The notes: a model not told the origin generated them from the sequence alone. Positions 47,421 through 56,804 are shown, counted from the stretch's first letter. The stretch is DNA of 64,000 nt from Bryobacterales bacterium (GCA_003170295.1 PNAJ01000057.1:83212-147211); one strand, 5' to 3'. Program-made: numbers and translations.

Positions 47421-47776
47421 TGTCCAGCATCCGTCGTAGTGGATTTTGTCGCGAATGCGTCCACCGTGCGGGCTGAGTAGACCAGCGCCGCCCCAGCGTT
47501 CACGGCAATGGCGACGCCGAGCGTCTCGATCACTTCCTCTTTCGTCGCGCCGTGTTTCGCAGCCGCGTCGGTGTGAACCGTGATGCATCCGTCGCAGCGA
47601 AGGGTGACTGCGACGGCGAGCGCGATCAGTTCCCTTGTCTTAGCGTCGAGCTTGCCTGTCTTCGATCCGGCATCGCTCAGGGTGCGATAGCCTCGGGCGA
47701 TGTCGGGACTGGTGCGCGCGATATCTCCGATGGTCGCAACGAGTTGTTTCTGGTATTCGTTCCAATCGAGCATCAT
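47417..47776 (-). CDS. Carboxymuconolactone decarboxylase / AhpD-like protein
   Basis: 119 residues from the ATG at 47776, preceded by GAAGGAG at good spacing; a further upstream GTG-like start is not needed. Core: KTRELIALAVAVTLRCDGCITVHTDAAAKHGATKEEVIETLGVAIAV, including the CxxC (RCDGC) and His of AhpD-type reduction sites. Typical substrates are alkyl-hydroperoxide partners or aromatic lactones; the CxxC favours thiol-based redox chemistry. It converges on the ABC transporter and overlaps its end by four bases. Confidence 0.86.
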   Translation of the reverse strand: MMLDWNEYQKQLVATIGDIARTSPDIARGYRTLSDAGSKTGKLDAKTRELIALAVAVTLRCDGCITVHTDAAAKHGATKEEVIETLGVAIAVNAGAALVYSARTVDAFATKSTTTDAGH

Positions 47777-47958
47777 GGGCGGAGCTCCTTCGCCCACGGT
47801 ATCAAAATCATCAGGTGGAATTATCGCGAGGATGCCGCCCTCACTTTGCTATTGATGTTCGTCGTGATCTGCGCCGGGAGGAACTGGAGCAGGGGATTTG
47901 GGCACACCTCTCACGCGGCTCAGTTGACGATGAGCTGGCTTGCGGCGAAGCCGCGAAG

Positions 47959-48324
47959 CTACCTGGATGCGCCTGCGGATCGCGTTTGCAGACGAGCGAT
48001 TCGGGTCTCCCAATCCTTTTGGATTTCGGCGCGGCGCTCAAGCACGAAGGCCTTGGCTGCCTCGAAATTGCTGAAGACCCGCCTCCCCTTGATAACATTG
48101 CAGGGGCGGCACGCGGCCACCAGGTTCGACGGAGTCTTCTTTCCTTTGTGCGCGCGTGGCTCGACAAAATCAACCGTCATGACCAGGGAATTCTCAAATT
48201 TCGCCATACCGTCCAGCCCGCAATACTGGCAGCGATAATGGTCGCGTTCGAGGATTCGGTGACCTTCTTCAGATGTCAGCGGCTTGGCCAGGCCGGCCAG
48301 GCCGAGAGAAGTTGCGATCGGCAT
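47959..48324 (-). CDS. HNH endonuclease family protein with atypical first His
   Basis: 121 residues. Two zinc knuckles CQYCG and CRPCN frame the motif MTVDFVEPRAHKGKKTPSNLVAACRPCNVIKG. In standard HNH motifs the first catalytic His follows the Asp (DH-V-P); here the position is Phe (VDFVEP), as in a conserved subgroup where another His (PRAHKG) may take over or activity is lost. No methylase or partner lies alongside. A gap of 134 bases precedes the next gene to the left and holds nothing I can identify. Confidence 0.72.
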   Translation of the reverse strand: MPIATSLGLAGLAKPLTSEEGHRILERDHYRCQYCGLDGMAKFENSLVMTVDFVEPRAHKGKKTPSNLVAACRPCNVIKGRRVFSNFEAAKAFVLERRAEIQKDWETRIARLQTRSAGASR

Positions 48325-48400
48325 GAGGCACCTCCAACAACGGGGTTGTACGCACTCATTATGCTACCGCCGCAGCGGAAAAGAAAGCGCCAGGCTTCGA

Positions 48401-49538
48401 TCAGGAGGACGCCGCCCGCACCTTGCCGTGAATATTCGCCGTCAGCGCCGCCACCGCCGTTTGCACCTGGTTTCGCGCGTTGCTGTTGCCAATCTGCGCC
48501 GCCAGTTCGTTCACGGCCAGACCGATCAGCGTGTCGCGCGCCGCGGGCGTTAACTGCACCCACGGATCGCCGGGCGCATCGTCAACTGATCCACTACCGA
48601 GAATCCCATACAAGACTTGCAGATACGTCGCCGGGATCTTGAGCCCTCCGAGCGACACCTGTGCCTCGGCGTCGTAACGGTAGCCGAGCGCGTGATGATT
48701 TACCACCCCGGCCGGCGTCGTCGTGGTGTGGAACGGACCCACACCGGTGTTGTGGAAAATCAGCGGATCGTTCAAATTGTGCCCCTGCGGCGCGCCCGCC
48801 ACGGGAAGGTAATGGGAGGAGGCTTGATGGAGTCCCTGCTACAAAGCGTAGAGGCGATCGACGTTGGCGTGGTGCAGGAAAAACACCGGGTCGTTCGGCG
48901 ACGTGAGTGTGTCCATGGTTCCGCCGATGTAGCGATGCACCAGATTATCCAGCGCCGTCTCGCACTGCCCCCAGAACGTGTTCGTAAAGCCGTGCCAGGG
49001 GGTGGCATCGTAGGTAGTGAGGTTGAGCACCGAGTTTTGTAAGCCTACAGTGGGTAGGGCCGGTGCGGTGACGTCGCTGCCGAAGTCGCGCTGAAGAAAA
49101 TTGGGGTCGCCCGGATCTTCCTTGACGTTCAAAGTCCACTTAGAAACACCTGCGAACGGACCATCGGTCACGATCTGATCGGCCGCTTCCATTTCCTCCT
49201 AGAAAACTGGCGTTAAGCGGACTGGCCGCATGGTCCGTATCCGTCCAATCCCAATAGGGTAAGGTGACACTGGCCTCGACCGTGGCGAGATCGTTTTCAA
49301 ACTGCAGTATAAATTCGCGATGCCAAGGCAGGAACGCCGGACCGCCGTGGCCCCATCCTGCTTGATTCATAGCGACGGTCTGCGCGTTGCGATGCACCTC
49401 AACGTAATCGTCATAACGGCTGAGTCCTGTATTTCCAGGATGTAGGCCGCTCGGTTTCTTCTTCAACGTGAGCACGGCGCTGACGAAGTTCCTCTTCTCA
49501 GTCTCGGTGAGAGCTTTCACATTTTTTCGGGTCCGCAT
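48401..49538 (-). pseudogene. Tyrosinase (type 3 copper) with a frameshift and a nonsense codon
   Basis: Three consecutive pieces make one tyrosinase. The first, from 49538, has VEVHRNAQTVAMNQAGWGHGG and PAFLPWHREFILQFENDL (CuA His ligands). It shifts frame at about 49184-49200 (LGGNG), where one extra A lies in GGAAATGGAAGCGG. The second piece has CuB: PWHGFTNTFWGQ, LVHRYIGGTM, FFLHHANVDRLYAL, then an in-frame TAG at 48839-48841 where the family has Trp (RL-ALWQ). Reading past it, QGLHQASSHYLPVAGAPQGH and the C-terminal ~130 residues follow in the same frame. All copper ligands survive but the gene is broken twice. Confidence 0.88.
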
Positions 49539-49624
49539 GTTGATCAAGTGCGGTGAGGCTCGGCAGAATCTCTCTCCGTGTTAAACTTCCGAATATATTT
49601 GCAGCTTTGTGGGGTTAAGGTATT

Positions 49625-52600
49625 ATGCGCATCGCCATCGTTCTCCCGCTCTTTTTCTATTCCATCGCCAGCGCGCAGGTCACAGGGCGCGTCACGGGAT
49701 CCGTGACCGACCCTGGGGGCGCGGTTGTGCCGAAAGCCACCGTGAATCTGCTGCTGCACGGCGGAAAACGGCCTCTTTTATCGACCACTACCAGCAACAA
49801 CGGAACCTTCGTGATCGATCAAATAAGGCCAGAAATGTACGATTTAGTGATCGAATCGAGCGGTTTAAGGTCATTTAAGGTCGAAAATCTGAAGGTGGAA
49901 CCGAACCGAACCACCGATTTGCCCGAAATCAAGCTGCAGTTGGCTTCCACAACGCAGTCGGTCGAAGTGACGGCGGGCGCCGAAACGGTGCAGACGTCGT
50001 CGACCGAGATCTCAACCACCATCACGGCGGACCAGATTCGCAGGCTGCCGGTGGGCGACCGCAATCCTTTGGGATTCATCGCGACGCAGGCGGGGGTGGG
50101 GTCGGGGCAGTTTTCGACCAACATCAACGGCGCGCACGAATCGGCCAGCACGGTGACGCTCAACGGCATCAATATTCAGGACAACTATCTTCGCGACAAC
50201 GATTTAGACTTTACACCGAACCTGCTGCTGCTGGACCAGGTCCAGGAATTCACCATCACCACTTCGCTTTCGAGCGCGGCAGCGAGCGGTGGATCCCAAG
50301 TCAGCTTCGTGACGCCATCGGGAACGAATCAATTCCACGGATCGGGGTACTGGCAGAATCGGAACAACAAATTCGCGGCGAACGATTTCTTTAGCAACAA
50401 AGAAGGCATCGGGTTGCCGCGCCTCAATCTAAATAACGTGGGTGCAACACTTGGCGGTCCGATCAAGCGCGACAAGCTGTTCTTGTATGTGAATTATGAA
50501 GCGGTCCGGCTGCGGAATCAGGCCAGTGAAGACGCGACCATTCTCACGGCGAGCGCGCGTCAGGGGATTTTCAAATATGTCAACGCTAAAGGAGAAGTGC
50601 AATCGGCGAATACCTATGCGATCACCGGCGTGACGCCAGATGCGGCCATGGCCGCGATGCTCGCCAACGTACCGGGACCCAATAAGATCAACAATTATCA
50701 AGTCGGCGACAGTTCGCCAGGGCAGCTTCTGAATACGGCCGGATACGCATACCTGGTGCGATCCAACGACAACAAGAACCATTTCACAGGTACGGCCGAC
50801 TACAATCTTTCCACCAAGAACGTCATTACGGGAGCGTTCGCATACAACAATCATTATGTCGACCGGCCCGATGTCGCGGTGAATTATTCGACGACCCCTA
50901 CTGCTTTTAACGACGATCACGTGAAGTTCGCTTCGCTGGCGTGGCGATACAGTCCGAATGGGACGCTCACGAACGAAGTGCGCGCCGGGTTGAATTTCGC
51001 GCCCGCGTCTTTCAACTCGAATGAGACGGAGCCGGCGTATCTCATCCAAGGGATGGCCTTCACTTCGCCGGTCTCCGGATTTCTTCCCCAGGGCCGCAAT
51101 ACGCGCACGCGCGTGATTCAGGACAATGCGGGTTGGGTGCACGGAAAGCACGCGCTCAAGTTCGGCTATCAGTACGATGGCGTGCGCATCCGCAGTTACG
51201 ACTACTCGGGTACCGTGCCGACGTACAACGTCGGGATCAACTCGCCTGCCCAGCAGCATAATCTACTAGGGCTCGCCGACCTGCCAGGCGTTTCCGCCTC
51301 GGATCTGAACAACGCCAACAATCTGCTGGCGTCGCTGGGCGGTCTGCTCGATAACGATTATGCGACCTTCAACATTACCGACAGTGCTTCCGGCTATGTT
51401 CCAGGAGTGCCCTGGGTGCGCAATTATCAGTACGATAACCACGCTTTTTATGGAGAAGACACTTACCGGGTTCGCAGGAATCTGACTCTGGTCGCCGGGG
51501 TGCGCTGGGATTACTATTCGCCGGTCAACGAGGCCAATTCTCTGACGCTGCAACCAGTAGCGGAGACGGGAGGTCCGGTAGCATCGCTGCTAGATCCGAA
51601 CGGTTCGCTCGGTTATTATGGCAACTCGGTCGGGCAGCCGCTCTATCATAAGGACCTCAACAATTTCGCGCCGAACGTGGGTCTTGCCTGGGACGTGTTT
51701 GGCAACGGCAAAACGTCGGTGCGTGCCGGATACTCCATTCATTATGTCGACGATCAGATGGTGGAGGTTGCCGACGGGTTCACATATAACAATCCAGGTT
51801 TGCAGGCGTTTCCGCAAAACTTTGGTTTGAGCGGTACAACCAGCCACGTCCCTACAATTCCCATCCCAGCCTTTCAGGTGCCCACCAGTTATGCCAACCA
51901 ATACGCGCTCAACTCAGCTGTCTACTTCACGCTCATGAATCCGAACTTACGAACTCCTTACGATCAGCAGTACACGCTGTCGATCCAACATGAGATCAAG
52001 GGCACCATCATCGAAGGGCGCTACGTCGGCAGCCACTCCGTGAAGCTGCTGCGGGGATTCGACGTCAATCAGGAGAACATCACCAGCAACGGATTTCTCT
52101 CGGACTTTCTCAAAGCCCAGCAGAACGGACAGCTTTCGCTGGCGCAGACGGGCGTCTATAACCCGGCCTTTAGCGGGAGGGTCGCTGGCAGCCAGCAATT
52201 ACTGGTTTTCAACAAGCTCGTGCAGAAGGGCCAGTTGAACAATCCTTCGAACCAGACGCTGATTCAGAACGGCGAGGCAGCGGAGCTGGCTTATCAATAT
52301 CAAGTCAACGGCTTGAATGGCACTTTGAACTTCTTTCCAAATCCGAATGCACTGAGCTCGGTGTATCTGGATAACTACAGCAATTCGACGTACAACTCGC
52401 TGCAACTGGAAGTGCGCCGCCGGCTGGTGCAGGGATTGCAATATCAGGTGAATTACACCTATTCGAAATGGCTCAGCGACGTAGGCGGCCTGGATCAATT
52501 GCGCTTTGAGCCGTTTCTCGACATCCACAACGGAGCGATCGAGCGCGCGCGTCCGCCGACGGATCTGACGCATCAGTTCAAGGCGAACTACGCCTACGAT

Positions 52601-53191
52601 CTACCGATGGGCACGGGACATTTGATCCATTTACCGAAGTGGAACAAGCTGATCCAGGGATGGACGAACAGCGCCGTGTTGTACTGGGTGTCCGGCAATC
52701 CGTACTCGGTGTCTTCGACATTCGGGACGTGGCTGCGCGAGGATTTTTCGGGCGAGAACATGGCGAATACTCCGTTCACACGGAACGACCTCAACAGCAT
52801 GCTGCAACTTCGTATGACGGGCAACGGTCCTTACTATGTGCCCGCGAACGCGATCGGTTCGGACGGTCGCGGCGTAGCTCCTGCGACAGTGGCGTCCGAG
52901 TTCGGGGGGCAGATTTTCACGAATCCCACGGCGGGGACGATTGGAGCGCTGCAACGGCGTCAGTTCACGGGTCCGAGCGTGTTCAACATGGACTCGGCCC
53001 TGTTTAAGGACACGAAGGTGACTGAGCGTCTGACGGTGCAGTTGCGGCTAGAGGCGCTGAACGTTTTCAACCACGCGGCGTTCGCGGTGTTTAGCAATAA
53101 CTTCGTGATCAACTCGCAGCAGTTCGGGCAAGTCACGTCGCAGGCAACGTCGCCAAGGCGGCTGCAGTTGGGATTGCGGGTGCAATTCTGA
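49625..53191 (+). CDS. TonB-dependent receptor with CarboxypepD_reg domain
   Basis: 1188 residues, signal peptide MRIAIVLPLFFYSIASAQ. CarboxypepD_reg ~20-105 (GRVTGSVTDPGGAVVPKATVNLLLHG), plug ~110-230 (TADQIRRLPVGDRNPLGFI, SASTVTLNGINIQDNYLRDN, DFTPNLLLLDQVQEFTITTS), and a barrel of ~950 residues ending RRLQLGLRVQF. A ribosome-binding-like TTAAGG precedes the ATG. The longest of the three receptors here; several linker segments are Asn-rich. Ligand unknown, no SusD-type partner. It reads away from the tyrosinase pseudogene. Confidence 0.88.
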   Translation: MRIAIVLPLFFYSIASAQVTGRVTGSVTDPGGAVVPKATVNLLLHGGKRPLLSTTTSNNGTFVIDQIRPEMYDLVIESSGLRSFKVENLKVEPNRTTDLPEIKLQLASTTQSVEVTAGAETVQTSSTEISTTITADQIRRLPVGDRNPLGFIATQAGVGSGQFSTNINGAHESASTVTLNGINIQDNYLRDNDLDFTPNLLLLDQVQEFTITTSLSSAAASGGSQVSFVTPSGTNQFHGSGYWQNRNNKFAANDFFSNKEGIGLPRLNLNNVGATLGGPIKRDKLFLYVNYEAVRLRNQASEDATILTASARQGIFKYVNAKGEVQSANTYAITGVTPDAAMAAMLANVPGPNKINNYQVGDSSPGQLLNTAGYAYLVRSNDNKNHFTGTADYNLSTKNVITGAFAYNNHYVDRPDVAVNYSTTPTAFNDDHVKFASLAWRYSPNGTLTNEVRAGLNFAPASFNSNETEPAYLIQGMAFTSPVSGFLPQGRNTRTRVIQDNAGWVHGKHALKFGYQYDGVRIRSYDYSGTVPTYNVGINSPAQQHNLLGLADLPGVSASDLNNANNLLASLGGLLDNDYATFNITDSASGYVPGVPWVRNYQYDNHAFYGEDTYRVRRNLTLVAGVRWDYYSPVNEANSLTLQPVAETGGPVASLLDPNGSLGYYGNSVGQPLYHKDLNNFAPNVGLAWDVFGNGKTSVRAGYSIHYVDDQMVEVADGFTYNNPGLQAFPQNFGLSGTTSHVPTIPIPAFQVPTSYANQYALNSAVYFTLMNPNLRTPYDQQYTLSIQHEIKGTIIEGRYVGSHSVKLLRGFDVNQENITSNGFLSDFLKAQQNGQLSLAQTGVYNPAFSGRVAGSQQLLVFNKLVQKGQLNNPSNQTLIQNGEAAELAYQYQVNGLNGTLNFFPNPNALSSVYLDNYSNSTYNSLQLEVRRRLVQGLQYQVNYTYSKWLSDVGGLDQLRFEPFLDIHNGAIERARPPTDLTHQFKANYAYDLPMGTGHLIHLPKWNKLIQGWTNSAVLYWVSGNPYSVSSTFGTWLREDFSGENMANTPFTRNDLNSMLQLRMTGNGPYYVPANAIGSDGRGVAPATVASEFGGQIFTNPTAGTIGALQRRQFTGPSVFNMDSALFKDTKVTERLTVQLRLEALNVFNHAAFAVFSNNFVINSQQFGQVTSQATSPRRLQLGLRVQF

Positions 53192-53194
53192 TTC

Positions 53195-53211
53195 GTCTAT
53201 ACGGAGTATAG
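53195..53211. terminator. Small perfect hairpin just after the receptor stop
   Basis: TCTATAC-GGA-GTATAGA forms a 7-bp stem directly after the stop, followed by TAAACC. Weak terminator shape without T-tract. Confidence 0.4.
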
Positions 53212-53241
53212 ATAAACCTTCTGAGCACCGGCCTTTCGTCT

Positions 53242-53320
53242 TTCCCCTCCCTGACGGTCAGGGTTCTGTCTCGATGTTAGAGCCATCTCGACACCGAACC
53301 CCGACCGTCAGGGAGGGGAA
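53242..53320. repeat. 79-bp imperfect palindrome (REP/MITE-like)
   Basis: Left arm TTCCCCTCCCTGACGGTC... (53242-53266) and right arm (53296-53320, ending CCGTCAGGGAGGGGAA) match 24 of 25 bases as inverted repeats. The arms extend inward with TGTCTCGATG against CATCTCGACA (8 of 10). About 29 bases separate the main arms. It lies between the receptor and the glycosidase-like gene with no coding content. Confidence 0.8.
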
Positions 53321-53382
53321 CACACAAAGCGGTATCGCTTATCCAGTATCGGCGTATATGTTCGAATAACCGGGCCAAAGCT

Positions 53383-53410
53383 TTGGCTGGTAGGCGCTTT
53401 CCGATATATT
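53383..53410 (+). promoter_or_regulatory. Candidate promoter for a nearly leaderless transcript
   Basis: TTGGCT (53383-53388), a 16-base spacer, TATATT (53405-53410). A transcript starting about 7 bases later would begin at or just before the ATG at 53419, and no Shine-Dalgarno is visible before that ATG. Confidence 0.35.
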
Positions 53411-53418
53411 GGAAATAG

Positions 53419-55047
53419 ATGCTTTGGGCGCTGCTGCTATTGCTGAGTTTGCCGCTGTTTGCTCAGCCAACTTGTCCCGCTACGCCTGCTTGGACTCCAT
53501 GCGATCTGGTCTTTGACCTCGAAGCTAACGAGAAACCGGACCCGGTCGAACTGCGCGCCGAGTTTCGTTCGCCTCATCACAAGACGTATTTGATGCATGC
53601 GTTTCGCGATGGCGACCGGCGTTTCGTGATCCGCTTCTCGCCGACCGAGGGGGGCGCGTGGGATTACCGGCTTACTAGCAGCATTGCTCGTTTTGACGGA
53701 AAGCTGGGGCAGTTCAATGCGGCCGAGTCGGATGCGCCGGGCTTCGTCAAAGTCGCGAACGTCCATCATTTTCAGACGGAGAATAACCGGCCGCATCTGT
53801 GGATGGCGACCAGCGTCGAAAAATTTCTTGCGATGCCGCGGGTGGAGTTTGACGCGCTGATCGCGGCTCGGGCGAAGGAAAAGTTTACTCATCTGCGCGT
53901 GACCCTCGATGCCGGCGCGGATCTCAGCGAGGTCGCGGAGCGGATTCGCGCGATCAACAGGCATGGCGTCACAGTGGACGTCGGTTTCGCTGTTATTCCA
54001 GATGACTGGAAAGAGCGCGAGCGGTATATCGCCGATGTCGTGGCGCGGCTCGCGGCGTTCAACATCACTTGGGCGGGATTTCCTGCGTATGAACTTGTGC
54101 TGCGGGGGCGAACGATTCTGAAGGATGCCGGCGCGCTGCTCCAGAAGTTCGATCCTTATCGGCATCCGCGCACGACGATGGCGGAGGGCACGTCGGCCGC
54201 TCTCGCGGGCGATGGGTGGATGGACGTGCTTGCCTACGGCCCAACCGATGCGAACATCGGCGGCGTGGAGCATCAGTTCTATCCCTCGCCGGCGCTTGCT
54301 ACCGGTATCGCGAACACGCACGATCTGTGGAATGCGAGCATGAACGGGCAGTATCCGGCGGGCGGATTGGGCGTATACATGACGGTCTGGTACGACTTCA
54401 TGAGCGGCAACCGGCACTGGGAACTGGAGCCGTTTTTCATGGTCGACGGCGGGCGCGGGCTGGCGCTCGATGGCGTGGAGTACATCATTTATGTGGAGAA
54501 GCCGGGGCCGGTGGAGGTGGCGCTCGAACACCATGGTTACGATGTCACGTGGATCAATCCGGCCAACGGCGAACGCCTCAAGCAAAAGGGGTATAGCGGC
54601 GAGCGCTTCACGGGAGAGCCTCCCGACCGGTCGCACGACTGGGTGCTGCACATTTCGCGCGAGGGGGAAAAAAACGGGATGTTGAAGTCCTACAAATTCG
54701 AGTCGCGCGCCGTTCCCGTGCAGGAAATCACGCTTGCGGGCGAGAAGCCGGTGTTCGATATAACCGAGCCGGAAGACAACGAAGTTTCGCTCTCGCATCC
54801 GCCGCACCTCGCTCTGAAGCCTCGCAAGGAGACGCGCGCCACTCGATTCCTGCTGGTGGAATGGACGGCCGAGATCGCTGCCGACGGAGAGGGCTATCGC
54901 GTGATTGGCACGGGCAGGGAAGGGACGCTCAAAGTTCCCGCGTCGATCGTCAAGAATTTTCCCGCGGTGCTGAGTCTGCACGCCAATATCGTCAATGCGA
55001 ACGGCAAGGCGTACATGGTCGACAGGATCTTCAGGTTGGTGCCCTAG
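53419..55047 (+). CDS. Glycoside-hydrolase-like protein with DUF5060 domain
   Basis: 542 residues with a signal peptide (MLWALLLLLSLPLFAQ). Residues ~25-105 are the DUF5060 beta-sandwich (PCDLVFDLEANEKPDPVELRAEF...GGAWDYRLTSSIARFDGKLGQF). From ~120 follows a DUF4038-like TIM-barrel region (RPHLWMATSVEKFLAMPRVEFDALI, HGVTVDVGFAVIPDD, EGTSAALAGDGWMDVLAYGPTD, YPAGGLGVYMTVWYDF) and C-terminal beta domains. This architecture occurs in acidobacterial and planctomycete plant- or microbial-polysaccharide enzymes. The exact catalytic acids cannot be assigned from the sequence alone. The next gene starts 97 bases later. Confidence 0.72.
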   Translation: MLWALLLLLSLPLFAQPTCPATPAWTPCDLVFDLEANEKPDPVELRAEFRSPHHKTYLMHAFRDGDRRFVIRFSPTEGGAWDYRLTSSIARFDGKLGQFNAAESDAPGFVKVANVHHFQTENNRPHLWMATSVEKFLAMPRVEFDALIAARAKEKFTHLRVTLDAGADLSEVAERIRAINRHGVTVDVGFAVIPDDWKERERYIADVVARLAAFNITWAGFPAYELVLRGRTILKDAGALLQKFDPYRHPRTTMAEGTSAALAGDGWMDVLAYGPTDANIGGVEHQFYPSPALATGIANTHDLWNASMNGQYPAGGLGVYMTVWYDFMSGNRHWELEPFFMVDGGRGLALDGVEYIIYVEKPGPVEVALEHHGYDVTWINPANGERLKQKGYSGERFTGEPPDRSHDWVLHISREGEKNGMLKSYKFESRAVPVQEITLAGEKPVFDITEPEDNEVSLSHPPHLALKPRKETRATRFLLVEWTAEIAADGEGYRVIGTGREGTLKVPASIVKNFPAVLSLHANIVNANGKAYMVDRIFRLVP

Positions 55048-55144
55048 TAAAGATGTCCCGGCGCACGGATCACCGAATCCCAGCCCTGACGGGACGGGGT
55101 TATGACTTCTGGCGTGAGCCAGGAGATTCGTCCAGGGGAGATAG

Positions 55145-55747
55145 GTGACGATTCTCGCGATCGATACTACCAACGAGCATGGCAGTATCGCGATTACCGA
55201 AGACGAGCGGGTGATCGAAGAAGTCTCGTTGCCGCCGGGCGACGGATTTGGGCATATTCTGTTTGGCGAGATTGAGAATCTGCTGCTGCGCAACGGGCTG
55301 CGTCTGGCCGATATGGACGCCTTTGCATCGGCGTCCGGTCCGGGCACATTCACTGGTGTTCGCGTCGGACTAACGGCGGTGAAAGGCTTGGCGGAGGCTC
55401 TGTCGCGAAAAGTCGTCGTGGTATCGAATCTCAAAACGATGGCATATTTCGGCACGCGCGAGCTGCGTGCGCCCATGCTCGACGCGCGCCGCGGCGATGT
55501 CTACGGTGCCGTTTACAACGCGGAGCTCGAACTGGTCCGCGAAGAAGTGGTGATGAAGCAGGACGCGTGGCTGGCGTCATTGCCGGTTGATGTGGAGGTT
55601 CTTACGGAGCCGCGCTTGCTCGCCGGCGCGATAGGGAGAATCGCCGCGCGCGAATGTGCCGTGGGTCGTGCGCTCGATCCCGCGATGGTCGACGCAAATT
55701 ACGTCAGGCGGTCCGATGCGGAAATGATGTGGCAGGATGTTCGCTGA
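55145..55747 (+). CDS. tsaB: tRNA threonylcarbamoyladenosine biosynthesis protein TsaB
   Basis: 200 residues from a GTG. Sequence: TILAIDTTNEHGSIAITED (phosphate-1-like strand), GFGHILFGEIENLLLRNGL and the strongly conserved SASGPGTFTGVRVGLTAVKGLA; also DARRGDVYGAVYN. TsaB is an inactive ASKHA-fold partner that with TsaD and TsaE transfers threonylcarbamoyl to A37 of ANN-decoding tRNAs. Its last 44 bases overlap the convergent cheB gene. Confidence 0.93.
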   Translation: MTILAIDTTNEHGSIAITEDERVIEEVSLPPGDGFGHILFGEIENLLLRNGLRLADMDAFASASGPGTFTGVRVGLTAVKGLAEALSRKVVVVSNLKTMAYFGTRELRAPMLDARRGDVYGAVYNAELELVREEVVMKQDAWLASLPVDVEVLTEPRLLAGAIGRIAARECAVGRALDPAMVDANYVRRSDAEMMWQDVR

Positions 55748-56801
55748 CAGGAGTGGCGCAGGCATTCATCATGGCTTGTGCGATGCGGTCGAGTGGAAGG
55801 GTCTGATCCACGGCGCCGGCGCGAATCGCCTCGCGAGGCATGCCGAAGATGACGCACGTCGCCTCGTCCTGGGCGATGTTGTAGCATCCCTTATCCTTCA
55901 TCCGCTTCATCCCCGCCGCGCCGTCGTTGCCCATGCCGGTAAGCATCACGCCGACTGCTTTCGCTCCCACCACTATTGCGACCGAAGTGAATAATACGTC
56001 GACCGACGGGCGCTGATAGCAGACCAGCGGGCCGTCTTTTATCTTGATGCGCAAGGCTCCACCCATGCGTTCGAGCACCATATGGAATCCGCCGGGAGCG
56101 ACGAGAGCGAGCCCAGGTCGCGGCAAATCGCCATCGACGGCCTCGCGCACTTCCATGCGGCACAACTTGTCGAGCCGTTGCGCGAAGGATTTCGAAAATA
56201 TCGGCGGAATGTGCTGGGTGATCAGGATCGCCGGAACTTCGGCGGGTAATTGGGTGAGCACCGAGCAAATCGCTTCCGTGCCTCCGGTCGACGCGCCGAT
56301 CGCGATCAGGCGGTCTGTATTTACGAGCGTCGAGACCGGCTTATCGTGAACTGCTGCGATCGGTAGCGGAGCCTCCCTAGGGACGTGCTGCCGGAGCTTC
56401 GCTCTGGCCGCGGCGCGAATTCGCGACGATAGCGATGCGCGCAGCTCGCCCACGGAGTACGGCCCGCTGGGTTTCGCAAGTACGTCCACGGCGCCGAATC
56501 GCAGCGCTTCCAGTGCGATATCCACTGACGATTGCGCCAGCGAGCTGATGAGAATCACCGGCATCGGCTGCGTCTGCATCAACTGCTTCAAAAATGTGAG
56601 GCCGTCCATTCGCGGCATTTCGATATCGAGCGTGAGGACGTCGGGTTTAAGCCGCTTGATTTTTTCGAGCGCGATGATGGGATCGGGCGCGGTCCCCACC
56701 ACTTCAATATCGGGTTCGGAGGCGAGGGTCTCCGAAAGAATTTTCCGCACAATAGCGGAATCGTCGATCACCAGTACCCGGATTTTGCGGGTTTCATGCA
56801 T
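55704..56801 (-). CDS. cheB: Chemotaxis protein-glutamate methylesterase CheB
   Basis: 365 residues. Receiver 1-120 with DD (13-14), Asp59 in LTLDIEMPRMDG, and Lys in LAKPSGPYSV. Linker ~125-165. Methylesterase domain ~170-350: nucleophile Ser in AIGASTGGTEAI, His in ITQHIPPIFSK, Asp in GMGNDGAAGM, forming the catalytic triad. It removes methyl groups from (or deamidates) receptor glutamates. Last gene of the leftward chemotaxis operon; overlaps the 3' end of tsaB by 44 bases. Confidence 0.94.
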   Translation of the reverse strand: MHETRKIRVLVIDDSAIVRKILSETLASEPDIEVVGTAPDPIIALEKIKRLKPDVLTLDIEMPRMDGLTFLKQLMQTQPMPVILISSLAQSSVDIALEALRFGAVDVLAKPSGPYSVGELRASLSSRIRAAARAKLRQHVPREAPLPIAAVHDKPVSTLVNTDRLIAIGASTGGTEAICSVLTQLPAEVPAILITQHIPPIFSKSFAQRLDKLCRMEVREAVDGDLPRPGLALVAPGGFHMVLERMGGALRIKIKDGPLVCYQRPSVDVLFTSVAIVVGAKAVGVMLTGMGNDGAAGMKRMKDKGCYNIAQDEATCVIFGMPREAIRAGAVDQTLPLDRIAQAMMNACATPVSEHPATSFPHRTA

Positions 56802-56804
56802 TCA

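Noticed and set aside
47815..47958. Possible small protein between the AhpD-like and HNH genes
   Set aside because: A short frame with acidic helical composition exists (REELEQGIWAHLSRGSVDDEL) but runs without a stop into the antisense of the HNH gene and has no ribosome-binding site.
53437..55476. Long open frame (about 679 codons) antisense to the glycosidase-like gene and tsaB
   Set aside because: Composition is Arg/His-rich low-complexity typical of the shadow of a GC-rich coding strand, with no domain; the + strand has clear signal peptide and family motifs.
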